This document shows, piece after piece, positions 1-9,465 of a stretch of DNA of 64,000 bases. Made by a program: the position numbers and the translations under genes. Below the pieces are notes generated by a model that was given only the letters and a program-made list of their open reading frames with translations, had not been told where the DNA came from and ran no database searches. How positions within the stretch are numbered: the first letter of the stretch is position 1; each line of letters begins with the position of its first letter. The stretch covers positions 156,232-220,231 of the forward strand of contig CAJUDA010000001.1 in the NCBI GenBank assembly GCA_910584875.1. Reading direction: 5' to 3'. This stretch comes from an uncultured Eubacterium sp. Lineage in GTDB: Bacteria; Bacillota; Clostridia; Lachnospirales; Lachnospiraceae.

Positions 1-194
1 CTATCGCAGCGGCAAGTATTATGGCAAAAGTAACCAGGGACAGGCTTATGGTGGAATATGCAGAGTTGTATCCGGAATATGCGTTTGAGAGTAATAAGGG
101 GTATGGCTCGAAGGAGCATAGAGAGGCGTTGCTGCACCACGGTCCCTGTCCGATCCACCGGAGGACATTTATCCATAATTACATAAAAGAATGA
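1..194 (+). CDS. rnhB: Ribonuclease HII, C-terminal fragment (cut by window edge)
   Basis: RNase HII cleaves the RNA strand of RNA-DNA hybrids and removes misincorporated ribonucleotides. Only the last 63 or so codons are present, read in frame 3. They begin [16 protein letters not shown], the conserved helix of the family, and continue with [11 protein letters not shown] and the terminal [10 protein letters not shown] motif, ending at TGA. The start and the catalytic acidic residues lie outside the window. It heads a group with a FlhB-tail protein and a YraN-family gene, an order common in Firmicutes. Confidence 0.9.
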   Translation, partial: IAAASIMAKVTRDRLMVEYAELYPEYAFESNKGYGSKEHREALLHHGPCPIHRRTFIHNYIKE

Positions 195-231
195 AGGAAA
201 TAAAAGGAAAACAGAGAAGGGAGAGAGGCAG

Positions 232-531
232 ATGGCGCTGAGAGAAGAAAAAAAGACAGCGGTGGCACTGGAATATGAACCGGGGGAGCGTGCGCCGAAA
301 GTGATCGCATCCGGCAAGGGAGTGCTGGCGGAGAAGATCATTGATGTGGCGAAAGAGGCGGATGTTCCGATCCACAAGGATGCGAAGCTTGCCAGATCGC
401 TGTCCATTCTTGATATTGGAGAGTACATTCCGCCGGAGTTGTATTCCATTGTGGCTGAGATTCTGGTTTTTGTGGATGGTATGGACCGGATCCAGAGTAA
501 GGTGCGTCACAGTAGCAGAGGTGACAGATGA
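232..531 (+). CDS. FlhB-tail protein (YlqH-like, EscU/YscU/HrcU C-domain family)
   Basis: A 99-residue protein matching only the cytoplasmic C-terminal domain of the flagellar export switch FlhB: AVALEYEPGERAPKVIASGKG is the characteristic segment, followed by ADVPIHKDAKLARSL and DIGEYIPPELYSIVAEIL. The usual autocleavage motif NPTH is absent and no transmembrane part exists, so it is a stand-alone homologue like Bacillus YlqH; its role is unknown. It is preceded by a GAGAGAGG ribosome site and overlaps the next gene by 4 bp, which points to translational coupling. Confidence 0.85.
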   Translation: MALREEKKTAVALEYEPGERAPKVIASGKGVLAEKIIDVAKEADVPIHKDAKLARSLSILDIGEYIPPELYSIVAEILVFVDGMDRIQSKVRHSSRGDR

Positions 532-884
532 ATCAGCGGGAGACCGGCAGTAAATATGAAGCGATAGCGGCCGACTATCTGCTGCAGAATGGATATGGGA
601 TCCGGGAGAGAAATTTTCACAGCCGATATGGCGAGATTGATATCATTGCCGGGAAAGAGGATCTGCTTGTGGCATGTGAAGTGAAGTACCGCAGCGGCGG
701 CCGGTGTGGAGATGCGCTGGAGGCTGTGGATTTACGTAAGCAGAAAAAAATCTGCCAGACGATGCTGTACTATTTTGCGAGGCATGGAATCAGCGAAGAT
801 ACACCGTGCCGGTTTGATGTGATCGCCATCAGCGGGGAGGGTCCGGTCCGTCATATCAAAAATGCATTTGAATTCAGGGGATGA
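528..884 (+). CDS. YraN/UPF0102 family nuclease-like protein
   Basis: A 118-residue protein of the UPF0102 family, which has a restriction-endonuclease-like fold. The family signature is visible: GSKYEAIAADYLLQNGY, then RNFHSRYGEIDIIAGKEDLLVACEVKYR, giving the acidic E-x-D and E-x-K constellation of a PD-(D/E)XK core, and a RFDVIAI strand near the end. It overlaps the upstream gene in an ATGA arrangement. The neighbourhood with rnhB fits a suggested part in DNA repair or recombination, but that role is inference from the fold and context. Confidence 0.9.
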   Translation: MNQRETGSKYEAIAADYLLQNGYGIRERNFHSRYGEIDIIAGKEDLLVACEVKYRSGGRCGDALEAVDLRKQKKICQTMLYYFARHGISEDTPCRFDVIAISGEGPVRHIKNAFEFRG

Positions 885-897
885 GTTGTGGTATGAT
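868..897 (+). promoter_or_regulatory. Possible sigma-A promoter for der
   Basis: TTGAAT at 868-873 and TATGAT at 892-897 with an 18 bp spacer, about 70 bp before the der start. The -35 box lies inside the end of the preceding gene. Plausible but unconfirmed. Confidence 0.4.
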
Positions 898-966
898 ATA
901 GAAATGAGAAAATGTAAATGGTGAAAGAGACTGTATTATTCTTTTACCATGAAATGGAGGAACGGC

Positions 967-2292
967 ATGGGAAGACCAATTCTTGCGATCGTGGGGAGAC
1001 CAAATGTAGGTAAATCAACATTGTTTAATACACTGGCTGGTGAGAGGATCTCTATCGTAAAAGATTATCCCGGTGTGACCAGGGATCGTATTTATGCGGA
1101 TATGGAATGGCTGGGACATTCTTTTTCCATGATTGATACGGGCGGGATTGAGATGGATACTAAGGATATGATGCTCTCACATATGAGAGAACAGGCAGAT
1201 ATCGCCATTGAGACAGCTGATGTGATCCTGTTTCTTGTCGATGTAAGGCAGGGACTGGTGGATGCGGATTATAAGGTGGCGGATATGCTGCGCCAGTCCG
1301 GGAAGCCATTGGTACTGGTTGTCAATAAAGTAGATAGTTTTGAAAAATATATGACGGATGTATATGAATTCTATAATCTGGGTATCGGCGATCCTCATCC
1401 GGTGTCAGCGAGCTCAAAGCTGGGACTGGGCGATATGCTGGATGCTGTGATCGAACAGATTGATCCGGGAAAATGGGAGGAAGAAGAGGATGAGCGCCCG
1501 CGGGTGGCGATCGTTGGGAAGCCGAATGTAGGGAAATCCTCTCTGATCAATAAGCTGCTGGGTGAGAACCGGGTCATCGTTTCCGATGTGGCGGGGACGA
1601 CCCGGGATGCCATTGATACACAGATCACCTATGAGGACAAAGAATACATTTTTATTGATACGGCTGGGCTCCGCAGAAAAAATAAGATTAAAGAAGACAT
1701 TGAGCGTTATAGCATTATCCGTACTGTGGCGGCGATCGAGCGGTCTGATGTGGTGGTACTTGTGATCGACGCTACGGAAGGGGTGACAGAACAGGACGCT
1801 AAGATCGCAGGGATTGCCCATGACAGAGGACGGGGACTGATCCTGGCGGTGAATAAATGGGATGCCGTAGAGAAAGATAATCATACCGTGAAGGAATATA
1901 CCGGCAGGATCCGGGAGGTGCTTTCCTTTGTGCCCTATGCAGATATCCTGTTTATTTCGGCGTTGACAGGGCAGCGTACGATAAAGCTTTTTGATATACT
2001 GGATACGGTGATACAGAATCATGCACTGAGGATCCAGACAGGCGTGCTCAACGAGATCCTGATGGAAGCTGTGGCGATGCAGCAGCCGCCGTCGGATAAA
2101 GGAAAGAGGCTGAAACTGTTCTATATGACGCAGGTGGGTATTAAACCGCCGACGTTTGTGATCTTTGTAAATAAAAAAGAACTGATGCATTTTTCTTATC
2201 AGAGATACATCGAAAACCGGATCCGTGATACATTTGGCTTTGCCGGGACGCCGATCCGGATCTTTATCCGGGAACGTAAGGGTGAAAACTAA
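967..2292 (+). CDS. der: Ribosome biogenesis GTPase Der (EngA)
   Basis: Der is an essential GTPase with two tandem G domains that assists late assembly of the 50S subunit. The first P-loop is GRPNVGKS near the N-terminus with DTGG and NKVD motifs; the second is GKPNVGKS near residue 180 with DTAG and NKWD. A KH-like C-terminal domain follows ([20 protein letters not shown]). An ATG 18 bp upstream is possible, but AATGGAGG ends 6 bp before the ATG at 967, so I choose 967, giving 441 residues. The GTPase is followed by plsY after 17 bp. Confidence 0.97.
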   Translation: MGRPILAIVGRPNVGKSTLFNTLAGERISIVKDYPGVTRDRIYADMEWLGHSFSMIDTGGIEMDTKDMMLSHMREQADIAIETADVILFLVDVRQGLVDADYKVADMLRQSGKPLVLVVNKVDSFEKYMTDVYEFYNLGIGDPHPVSASSKLGLGDMLDAVIEQIDPGKWEEEEDERPRVAIVGKPNVGKSSLINKLLGENRVIVSDVAGTTRDAIDTQITYEDKEYIFIDTAGLRRKNKIKEDIERYSIIRTVAAIERSDVVVLVIDATEGVTEQDAKIAGIAHDRGRGLILAVNKWDAVEKDNHTVKEYTGRIREVLSFVPYADILFISALTGQRTIKLFDILDTVIQNHALRIQTGVLNEILMEAVAMQQPPSDKGKRLKLFYMTQVGIKPPTFVIFVNKKELMHFSYQRYIENRIRDTFGFAGTPIRIFIRERKGEN

Positions 2293-2309
2293 AGGAAAGG
2301 GAGTAAGAA

Positions 2310-2978
2310 ATGATGTATGGTGAAATACTATTGATTATACTAGCGATCGCTGTCGGATATCTGTTTGGCTGTTTTTCCACAGGTTATATCGTGGGACGTA
2401 TGAGTGGTCACGATATCCGGTCAGAGGGAAGCGGTAATATCGGGACGACCAATGCGCTGCGCACGATGGGGGCAAAAGGCGGCGCCCTGACATTTGGCGG
2501 GGATCTTCTGAAGACTTTTATTCCTACACTTGCCATGCGTTTTGTCGTGTGTCCGAATATGGGGTATTCTTCGGAGATGACATACCTGATGACGCTTTTT
2601 GTCGGGCTTGGTGTCGTGATCGGGCACAATTTTCCTTTTTATCTCAAATTCAAAGGAGGTAAGGGAATTGCTGTGTCGGCTGCCGTCATTGTGGCATCTT
2701 CTTCGGATTCTGTCATGGGATGGATCATGATCGCCGCCGGTCTTCTTGTATTTATACTGGTGGTGGCTGCGACGCGCTATGTGTCACTGGGATCACTGAT
2801 CGTTGTCTGGTATTTTCCAGTATATACGATCCTCCAGTACCGGCACTGGCATGGCTTTGCCGGGCTGCTTGCCTTATCCCTGGTGTTTACTGCCCTTGCC
2901 TATTTTAAGCATGCCGGAAATATCAGGCGGCTGCTGGATGGGACAGAGCGAAAGATCGGGCAAAAGAGAGAAAAATAA
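2310..2978 (+). CDS. plsY: Acyl-phosphate:glycerol-3-phosphate acyltransferase PlsY
   Basis: Integral membrane enzyme that transfers an acyl group from acyl-phosphate to glycerol 3-phosphate, the first step of phospholipid synthesis in most Gram-positives. The 222-residue protein has about five hydrophobic helices and the three conserved PlsY motifs: SGNIGTTNALRTMG, HNFPFYLKFKGGKGIA and a late loop near KHAGNIRRLLDGTE. It sits 20 bp before gpsA, which makes its substrate, a standard pairing. Confidence 0.96.
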   Translation: MMYGEILLIILAIAVGYLFGCFSTGYIVGRMSGHDIRSEGSGNIGTTNALRTMGAKGGALTFGGDLLKTFIPTLAMRFVVCPNMGYSSEMTYLMTLFVGLGVVIGHNFPFYLKFKGGKGIAVSAAVIVASSSDSVMGWIMIAAGLLVFILVVAATRYVSLGSLIVVWYFPVYTILQYRHWHGFAGLLALSLVFTALAYFKHAGNIRRLLDGTERKIGQKREK

Positions 2979-2998
2979 AAGTAAAGGAGAACAAATTG

Positions 2999-4006
2999 AT
3001 GAAAAAAGTAAGTTTTTTGGGAGCCGGAAGCTGGGGGACAGCACTGGCAGTCCAGTGTGCGAACAACGGTCATAAGGTTACGATCTGGTCAAAGATCCAG
3101 TCAGAGATTGATATGCTGCGTGAAAACAGGGAGCATAAGGACCGTCTTCCGGGAGTAAAGCTGCCGGACAGCATTGTTATAGAAGATGACCTGGAGAAAG
3201 CGTGTACGGGGCAGGATATCCTTGTATGGTCGGTCGCTTCTCCATATGTGCGGTCTACGGCACAGCTGGCAAAGCCTTATATTGAAGATGGGCAGATTAT
3301 TGTGAATGTGGGAAAAGGGATTGAGGAAGGCACTCTGATGACTTTGTGTGAGGTGCTGGAGGATGAACTCCCTATGGCTGATGTGGCAGTCCTCTCCGGA
3401 CCCAGCCATGCCGAGGAAGTATCCCGGTCGATGCCGACAACCGTAGTAGTAGGGGCGAAATCAAAAAAGACAGCCATGTTTGTGCAGGATGTATTTATGG
3501 GCAATAATTTCCGTGTTTATACAAGTCCCGATATGACGGGCATCGAACTTGGCGGGGCGTTGAAAAATGTGATCGCACTGGCTGCCGGTATTCTGGATGG
3601 TATGGGACTGGGTGATAATACGAAGGCAGCGCTGATGACCCGCGGTATTTTGGAGATTTCCAGACTGGGGGAAGAGCTGGGTGGCAAAATGGAGACCTTT
3701 TTTGGGCTGTCGGGTATCGGAGACCTGATCGTGACATGTACCAGTTCACACAGCCGTAACCACAACTGTGGTTATCTTCTCGGGAAGGGAAAGACGCTGG
3801 CAGAGGCAAAGGATGAGATCCGGCAGGTGGTAGAGGGAGTGAACTGCGCCAGGGCAGCCATGGCACTGGCGAATAAATATCATGTGACGATGCCGATCGT
3901 AGAGCAGATCAACGCAATCCTTTTTGAAAACAAATCAGCAGAGCAGGCAATGAAGGAATTACTGGATCGTGACAGGGTATCGGAATATAAAACCCTGAAA
4001 TGGTAA
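2999..4006 (+). CDS. gpsA: NAD(P)H-dependent glycerol-3-phosphate dehydrogenase
   Basis: Reduces dihydroxyacetone phosphate to sn-glycerol 3-phosphate for lipid synthesis. The Rossmann motif GAGSWGTALA is at the N-terminus, SGPSHAEEV and the catalytic-lysine segment ELGGALKNVIALAAGILDGMGLGDNTK lie mid-protein, and the C-terminal domain carries GLSGIGDLIVTCTSSHSRN. A TTG codon directly precedes the ATG; AAAGGAGA lies 8 bp before the ATG at 2999, so I take 335 residues. The gene forms an operon with plsY and ends just before the trp promoter. Confidence 0.97.
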   Translation: MKKVSFLGAGSWGTALAVQCANNGHKVTIWSKIQSEIDMLRENREHKDRLPGVKLPDSIVIEDDLEKACTGQDILVWSVASPYVRSTAQLAKPYIEDGQIIVNVGKGIEEGTLMTLCEVLEDELPMADVAVLSGPSHAEEVSRSMPTTVVVGAKSKKTAMFVQDVFMGNNFRVYTSPDMTGIELGGALKNVIALAAGILDGMGLGDNTKAALMTRGILEISRLGEELGGKMETFFGLSGIGDLIVTCTSSHSRNHNCGYLLGKGKTLAEAKDEIRQVVEGVNCARAAMALANKYHVTMPIVEQINAILFENKSAEQAMKELLDRDRVSEYKTLKW

Positions 4007-4014
4007 AAAAACAT

Positions 4015-4043
4015 TTGACATTTCTGAATGAAGTGAGTATACT
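4015..4043 (+). promoter_or_regulatory. trp operon promoter
   Basis: TTGACA (4015-4020) and TATACT (4038-4043) are separated by exactly 17 bp. The -35 box is a perfect sigma-A hexamer and the -10 box differs from consensus at one position. Transcription should begin near 4050, at the head of the T-box leader. Confidence 0.85.
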
Positions 4044-4049
4044 AGATAC

Positions 4050-4349
4050 CGTAAATGAAAAACCGTTGACCGAGAGTAGTAGGTGTCGGGAAAGCTTTCA
4101 GAGAGCCGCCGGTTGGTGTGAGGTGGCAGCGGACCGATAGTGAATGGACTTGGGAGGGCAGCTTGAACACTGTTATTGTTGGCAGTTAGTAGACGCTGAC
4201 GGAGACCTGGACCGTTATCTGCAGGAGTGCATGATAGTGCATGATTAAGTGGGTTACAGTAAGACGGGATACCGTCTGGTGACCAATTTGGGTGGTACCG
4301 CAGGAGATTTGTGAGCTCTTGTCCCTTAGCAGGGACGAGGGCTCTTTTT
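4050..4349 (+). promoter_or_regulatory. Tryptophan T-box riboswitch leader
   Basis: A roughly 300-base untranslated leader between gpsA and trpE. It has the GAGAGTAGTAGG (AGTA-box) segment near 4070, a likely specifier codon TGG followed by A at 4145-4147 inside GTGAATGGAC, and the near-invariant T-box GGGTGGTACCGC at 4290-4301, which pairs with the free acceptor end of tRNA. An intrinsic terminator follows. T-boxes sense uncharged tRNA and allow readthrough when the amino acid is scarce; TGG and the downstream genes agree on tryptophan. Confidence 0.93.
4313..4349 (+). terminator. T-box attenuator terminator
   Basis: A GAGCTCTTGTCCCT / AGGGACGAGGGCTC stem with a TAGC loop followed by five T residues. 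It is the terminator arm that competes with the T-box antiterminator 55 bp before trpE. Confidence 0.88.
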
Positions 4350-4403
4350 GTATTACGGCATCTCTGATCAGGTCGGCGGACAGATTAAGAAAGGAGGCAT
4401 TCT

Positions 4404-5870
4404 ATGATTCAACCAGACATGAACAGCGTGAAAGCGCTGTCAGAAGGGTACGATATTGTACCAGTACAGGAAGAGATTTATGCGGATGTGACAACACCGA
4501 TCCTGCTTCTGCGCAGGATTGCCAGCAGCAGGAAAAATTATTTTTTGCTGGAAAGCATTGAGGGTGGTGAAAAATGGGGGAGATATTCCTTTCTTGGATA
4601 TGATCCGGTGATGCGGGTGACCTGCCGGGAAGATGAGATAACGATACAGGAGCAGGATCAGAGCCAGGTGATCCGGGGGGAGGATCCCTTTCAGGTACTC
4701 CGGGATATATTGAAAAATCACAAGGCGCCCAAAGTGGAGGGTATGCCGCCATTTGCAGGTGGTTTTGTCGGATATTTTGCCTATGCGATGATCGCCCACG
4801 CAGAACCAAAGCTGAAGATCAGGCGGGGAGATTTTGCAGATTATGATCTGATGCTGTTTGACAAAGTGATAGCCTATGACCATCTGAAACAAAAGATCAT
4901 TATGGTGGCAAATGTCAGGACAGACGGAAATATAGAAGAAAATTATGCAAAGGCAAAGGCAGATATCCGGGGGATCACCGCTCTGGTGCGGGATGATACG
5001 CCGCTGCCGGAGGAGAAAGCATATGACAAGGTGAAATTTCACTGTAATGTGACAGAGAAAGAATATGCGGATATTGTGGAGAAGACAAGAGAATATATCT
5101 ATGATGGTGATATTTTCCAGGCAGTGCTGTCCAGGCAGTTTGTCAGTGATTATGAGGGGAGTCTCATCCATCCCTACCGGGTGCTCCGCACTACCAATCC
5201 TTCGCCTTATATGGTGTATATGAACATGGAGGATGTAGAGATCATGAGTACATCCCCAGAGACGCTGGTGCGGCTGCAGGATGGCAGGCTGGTTACGTTT
5301 CCGGTAGCGGGATCCCGCCCCAGAGGAAAAAATGACGCAGAAGACGAAGAGCTGATACAGGATCTCATGACGGATGCCAAGGAGTTGTCAGAGCATAATA
5401 TGCTGGTGGATCTGGGACGGAACGATCTGGGACGGATCTCGGAGTTTGGCTCAGTGGAGGTGACACAGTATCAGATGATACACAAATATTCCCGGATCAT
5501 GCATATCTGTTCCCAGGTGGAAGGCAATATCCGGAAGGACAGGGATGCACTGGATGCCATCCGGGCGGTGCTGCCGGCAGGAACACTGTCCGGTGCACCA
5601 AAGATCCGTGCCTGCGAGATCATAGATGAACTGGAGGGCGGACCGAGAGGGATCTATGGCGGAGCGCTCGGCTATATTGATTTCAGCGGCAATCTGGACA
5701 CCTGCATCGCCATCCGTATGGCGGTAAAGAAGGCAGGGAAAGTGTATGTCCAGGCGGGAGGAGGTCTGGTGGCAGATTCGGTGCCGGCTCTGGAGTACCA
5801 GGAATCCGCCAATAAAGCGAAGGCAGTGATGCTGGCGGTCGAAAAGGCAGGGGAGGTGCTTGGGCGATGA
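4404..5870 (+). CDS. trpE: Anthranilate synthase component I
   Basis: Converts chorismate and ammonia (or glutamine with TrpG) to anthranilate, the first committed step to tryptophan. The 488-residue protein shows the N-terminal LLESIEGGEKWGRYSFLGY segment that in this family forms the tryptophan feedback site, then the chorismate-binding domain with SPETLVRL, GSRPRG, ELSEHNMLVDLGRNDLGR, LPAGTLSGAPKIRA and the closing GGIYGGALGY-type region. AAAGGAGG lies before the ATG. Overlap with trpG suggests coupled synthesis of the complex. Confidence 0.97.
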   Translation: MIQPDMNSVKALSEGYDIVPVQEEIYADVTTPILLLRRIASSRKNYFLLESIEGGEKWGRYSFLGYDPVMRVTCREDEITIQEQDQSQVIRGEDPFQVLRDILKNHKAPKVEGMPPFAGGFVGYFAYAMIAHAEPKLKIRRGDFADYDLMLFDKVIAYDHLKQKIIMVANVRTDGNIEENYAKAKADIRGITALVRDDTPLPEEKAYDKVKFHCNVTEKEYADIVEKTREYIYDGDIFQAVLSRQFVSDYEGSLIHPYRVLRTTNPSPYMVYMNMEDVEIMSTSPETLVRLQDGRLVTFPVAGSRPRGKNDAEDEELIQDLMTDAKELSEHNMLVDLGRNDLGRISEFGSVEVTQYQMIHKYSRIMHICSQVEGNIRKDRDALDAIRAVLPAGTLSGAPKIRACEIIDELEGGPRGIYGGALGYIDFSGNLDTCIAIRMAVKKAGKVYVQAGGGLVADSVPALEYQESANKAKAVMLAVEKAGEVLGR

Positions 5871-6445
5871 TCGTATTGATTGATAACTATGACAGCTTTT
5901 CCTACAATCTGGTGCAGCTTATTGGAGAATTGGATCCGGCTGTCAGGGTGGTCCGCAACGATGAATTTACGGTGGATGGAATCAGAACTATGCATCCGTC
6001 CCATATCATCCTTTCGCCGGGGCCGGGTTATCCTGCGGATGCCGGTATCTGTGAGGATGTGGTGCGCAGGATGCAGGGAGAGATACCGATCCTTGGGGTC
6101 TGTCTCGGACACCAGGCGATCTGTGAGGTATATGGAGCACGGATCTGCCATGCGAAGCAGCTGATGCATGGAAAGCAGAGTACGGTCTCTATAGATACGT
6201 CAGTACCGGTTTTTGAGGGGCTTCCGGAGAGAATCAAAGTGGCGAGATATCATTCTCTCATTGCGGATACAGAAGGAATGCCGGACGAACTGGAGATCAC
6301 AGCCAGGGATGACGCCGGTGAGGTCATGGCAGTGAGGCACAGGCAGTATGAAGTGTATGGACTGCAGTTCCACCCGGAGTCGATCCTGACGCCGGATGGC
6401 AGAAAAATGATAGAAAATTTTTTGAAAATAAAGGTGAAAAACTGA
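5867..6445 (+). CDS. trpG: Anthranilate synthase component II, glutamine amidotransferase
   Basis: Class I glutamine amidotransferase that supplies ammonia to TrpE. In 192 residues it has the IDNYDSFSYNLVQ start, the LSPGPGYP oxyanion loop, the nucleophile motif GVCLGHQAI with catalytic Cys, and the C-terminal FHPES His-Glu pair, so the triad is complete. It starts in an ATGA overlap with trpE. The same subunit type can serve para-aminobenzoate synthesis (PabA); the position inside the trp operon decides for TrpG, and dual use is possible because no second copy is visible here. Confidence 0.95.
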   Translation: MIVLIDNYDSFSYNLVQLIGELDPAVRVVRNDEFTVDGIRTMHPSHIILSPGPGYPADAGICEDVVRRMQGEIPILGVCLGHQAICEVYGARICHAKQLMHGKQSTVSIDTSVPVFEGLPERIKVARYHSLIADTEGMPDELEITARDDAGEVMAVRHRQYEVYGLQFHPESILTPDGRKMIENFLKIKVKN

Positions 6446-6461
6446 GAAGGGGGTATGTATT

Positions 6462-7493
6462 ATGATACAGCAGGCAATCCATAAGGTGATAAATAAAGAA
6501 AATCTTGTATATGACGAAGCAAAGGAAGTAATGAAGGAGATCATGACGGCGGAGGCATCACAGGTTCAGATGGCAACGTTTCTCACGGCTCTGAGGATGA
6601 AGGGGGAGACAATCACAGAGATCACAGCATGTGCAGAAGGGATGCGCAGTGTGGGAACCCATCTCCGACCAGGCAGGGAGGTACTGGAGATCGTAGGTAC
6701 CGGCGGTGACGAGGCGGGTACATTTAATATATCTACTACGGCTGCCTTTGTCGTGGCAGCGGCAGGGATCCCGGTGGCAAAGCATGGTAACCGCAGTGTT
6801 TCCAGCAAGAGCGGTGCCGCTGATGTTCTGGAGAAGCTGGGTGTGAATCTGCTGCTGGATGTGGCAGCGGCAAAGAAGGTACTGGACCAGACGGACATGG
6901 TATTTCTTTTCGCCCAGAAATACCACACCTCCATGAAAAATGTGGGACCGGTCCGGGCAGAGATGAAAGAACGCACGGTATTTAATATACTTGGTCCCCT
7001 GACGAATCCGGCAGATGCCGGAAGGCAGCTTCTGGGCGTATATGACAGGGAACTTGTAGAGAAGCTGGCACAGGTACTGAGCAATCTGGGAGTAAGGAGA
7101 GGACTCTCTGTCTGTGGCAGCGACGGTCTGGATGAGATCACGGTGACAGGACCGACGCACTGCTGTGAGATCCGCGATGGAGAACTGACCTCTTTTGATA
7201 TCGCACCGGAACAGTTTGGGCTGAAGACCTATGATATCAAAGAAATTGCAGGCGGAACGCCGGAAGAGAATGCACAGATCACAAAGGATATCCTGTCTGG
7301 CAGATTGCAGGGCGCAAAAAGGGATATCGTGCTGATGAACGCCGGGCTTGCCATCTATGTCGGCAGGGATGATATCGGCATGGGAGAGGCAGTGGCACTG
7401 GCAGCCGATGTGATCGACAGCGGCAGGGCATATGAAAAGATGAAACAGTTTGTGAAGGCGACAAACACAGCAGAAGGAAGGAGGGCACTATGA
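6462..7493 (+). CDS. trpD: Anthranilate phosphoribosyltransferase
   Basis: Joins anthranilate to phosphoribosyl pyrophosphate. The 343-residue protein contains the GTGGDEAGTFNIST PRPP-binding loop, KHGNRSVSSKSGAADVLEKLG, and the NVGPVRAEMKERTVFNILGPLTNP anthranilate-site segment. It lies 16 bp after trpG, and its stop codon overlaps the start of trpC. Confidence 0.97.
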   Translation: MIQQAIHKVINKENLVYDEAKEVMKEIMTAEASQVQMATFLTALRMKGETITEITACAEGMRSVGTHLRPGREVLEIVGTGGDEAGTFNISTTAAFVVAAAGIPVAKHGNRSVSSKSGAADVLEKLGVNLLLDVAAAKKVLDQTDMVFLFAQKYHTSMKNVGPVRAEMKERTVFNILGPLTNPADAGRQLLGVYDRELVEKLAQVLSNLGVRRGLSVCGSDGLDEITVTGPTHCCEIRDGELTSFDIAPEQFGLKTYDIKEIAGGTPEENAQITKDILSGRLQGAKRDIVLMNAGLAIYVGRDDIGMGEAVALAADVIDSGRAYEKMKQFVKATNTAEGRRAL

Positions 7494-8281
7494 TACTGGA
7501 TGAGATTGCAGGGAAAACGCGTCTGCGGTTAGAGAAGGCGAAGAAAGAGGTGCCCCTGGATGTAGTGATGGAACAGGCAGAAAAGAGAAAACCGGCTCCC
7601 GGTGCAGAACGCTTTCCCTTTGAAAAAGAATTGTGCAGCCCGGGGATCTCTTTTATCTGTGAGGTAAAGAAGGCGTCGCCATCAAAGGGGCTGATCGCCG
7701 GGGATTTTGATTACCGGAGGATCGCCAGGGAATACGAGGCGGCAGGAGCGGCTGCCATATCGGTATTGACGGAGCCAGATTATTTTCTCGGTGATATCCG
7801 GTATCTCAGGGAGATTTCGGAAGAGGCCGCGGTTCCGCTGCTGCGCAAGGATTTTGTGATCGATGAATATATGATCTACGAGGCAAAAGCAAATGGCGCC
7901 AGTATCGTTTTACTGATCTGCTCGCTGCTGAAAGAGGATGTCCTGAGACGTTATATGGAAATCTGTGATTCTCTCGGCATGTCCGCTCTGACAGAGGCAC
8001 ATGATGAGAATGAGATACAAAAGGCATTGAGTGCCGGAGCCAGGATTATCGGCGTCAATAACCGGAACCTGCAGGATTTTTCTGTGGATGTCCACAATGG
8101 AATCCGTCTGCGGGAGAAGGTGCCGGAGGATATTCTGTTTGTGGCGGAGAGTGGGATCCGCACCCGTCAGGACATTGTGGAACTGGAACAGGGAAATGTC
8201 AATGGGGTGCTGATTGGAGAAACTCTGATGCGGAGTGAGGATAAGAAGTGGATGCTGGATGAATTGAAAGGAGGATTATGA
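7490..8281 (+). CDS. trpC: Indole-3-glycerol phosphate synthase
   Basis: Closes the indole ring from the carboxyphenylamino-deoxyribulose phosphate intermediate. The 263-residue TIM barrel shows [15 protein letters not shown], the catalytic Lys strand [33 protein letters not shown], and FVAESGI near the end. The length fits a single-domain enzyme: there is no fused TrpF domain. It overlaps trpD by 4 bp and the start region of trpB. Confidence 0.96.
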   Translation: MILDEIAGKTRLRLEKAKKEVPLDVVMEQAEKRKPAPGAERFPFEKELCSPGISFICEVKKASPSKGLIAGDFDYRRIAREYEAAGAAAISVLTEPDYFLGDIRYLREISEEAAVPLLRKDFVIDEYMIYEAKANGASIVLLICSLLKEDVLRRYMEICDSLGMSALTEAHDENEIQKALSAGARIIGVNNRNLQDFSVDVHNGIRLREKVPEDILFVAESGIRTRQDIVELEQGNVNGVLIGETLMRSEDKKWMLDELKGGL

Positions 8282-9465
8282 TGGCAAAGGGAAGATTTGG
8301 TGTCCATGGAGGACAGTATATACCGGAGACGCTGATGAATGCAGTGATCGAACTGGAAAGGGCATATGAACACTATAAAGAAGACCCGGATTTCCAGAAA
8401 GAATTTACCGGTCTGTTAAACAATTATGCCGGACGGCCATCCCGGCTTTATTTTGCAGGACATATGACAGAGGATCTGGGTGGGGCGAAAATCTATCTCA
8501 AAAGAGAAGATCTCAACCACACGGGTTCCCATAAGCTGAATAATGCGCTGGGGCAGGCACTTTTGGCGAAGAAGATGGGAAAGAAGCGCATCATTGCCGA
8601 GACTGGCGCCGGTCAGCATGGAGTGGCGACAGCGACAGTGGCAGCCCTTCTTGGTATGGAGTGCGAGATCTTTATGGGAAAAGAGGATACCGAACGCCAG
8701 GCGCTCAATGTATACCGGATGGAACTTCTGGGGGCAAAGGTGCACCCGGTGACCAGTGGGACCCAGACGTTGAAGGATGCGGTAAACGAGACGCTTCGGG
8801 AGTGGACAAAACGGATCGATGATACGCATTATGTTATCGGCTCTGTGATGGGACCGCACCCGTTTCCCATGATGGTGCGCGATTTTCAAAGTGTGATTGG
8901 ACGGGAGATCAAAGAACAGCTGCTGGAGAAGGAAGGGAAGCTGCCGGATGTGGTAATGGCGTGTGTCGGCGGCGGCAGCAATGCGATGGGAGCTTTTTAT
9001 GAATTTATTCCAGATGAGACCGTGCAGCTGATCGGATGTGAAGCGGCAGGGCGCGGTGTGAAGACGGCGGAGACAGCAGCTACCATCGCTACCGGGAGTC
9101 TGGGTGTTTTTCACGGGATGAAGTCCTATTTCTGTCAGGATGAATACGGGCAGATCGCACCGGTGTATTCCATTTCGGCAGGACTTGATTATCCGGGGAT
9201 CGGACCGGAACACGCTTATCTGTATGATACAGGACGTGCCGTTTATGTACCAGTGACAGATGATGAGGCGGTGGAAGCTTTTGAGTATCTGTCCCGCATT
9301 GAGGGGATCATCCCTGCCATCGAGAGTTCTCATGCACTCGCCCATGCCAGGAAGCTGGCACCGACGATGGGAAAGGACCAGATCATTGTGGTCAATGTTT
9401 CAGGACGGGGCGATAAAGACGTGGCGGCGATCGCCAGATACAGGGGGGTTGAGATTTATGAATAA
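8281..9465 (+). CDS. trpB: Tryptophan synthase beta chain
   Basis: PLP enzyme that condenses indole with serine. The PLP lysine lies in [30 protein letters not shown] and the GGGSNAMG phosphate loop are intact, and the C-terminal part has SGRGDKDV. Two ATG codons lie in tandem at 8278 and 8281; AAAGGAGG ends 6 bp before the second, so I choose 8281 (394 residues). It directly follows trpC, where trpF would normally sit in Bacillus-type operons. Confidence 0.97.
   Translation: MAKGRFGVHGGQYIPETLMNAVIELERAYEHYKEDPDFQKEFTGLLNNYAGRPSRLYFAGHMTEDLGGAKIYLKREDLNHTGSHKLNNALGQALLAKKMGKKRIIAETGAGQHGVATATVAALLGMECEIFMGKEDTERQALNVYRMELLGAKVHPVTSGTQTLKDAVNETLREWTKRIDDTHYVIGSVMGPHPFPMMVRDFQSVIGREIKEQLLEKEGKLPDVVMACVGGGSNAMGAFYEFIPDETVQLIGCEAAGRGVKTAETAATIATGSLGVFHGMKSYFCQDEYGQIAPVYSISAGLDYPGIGPEHAYLYDTGRAVYVPVTDDEAVEAFEYLSRIEGIIPAIESSHALAHARKLAPTMGKDQIIVVNVSGRGDKDVAAIARYRGVEIYE

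Noticed and set aside
1414..2190. Long open frame antisense to der
   Set aside because: It mirrors a strongly conserved GTPase, has no family features and no ribosome site.
4292..4561. Open frame through the T-box terminator into trpE
   Set aside because: It overlaps a structured leader and a clear trpE start; the product is not protein-like.
9260..9457. Upstream extension of trpA
   Set aside because: It lies inside trpB in another frame; family length and start context favour 9458.
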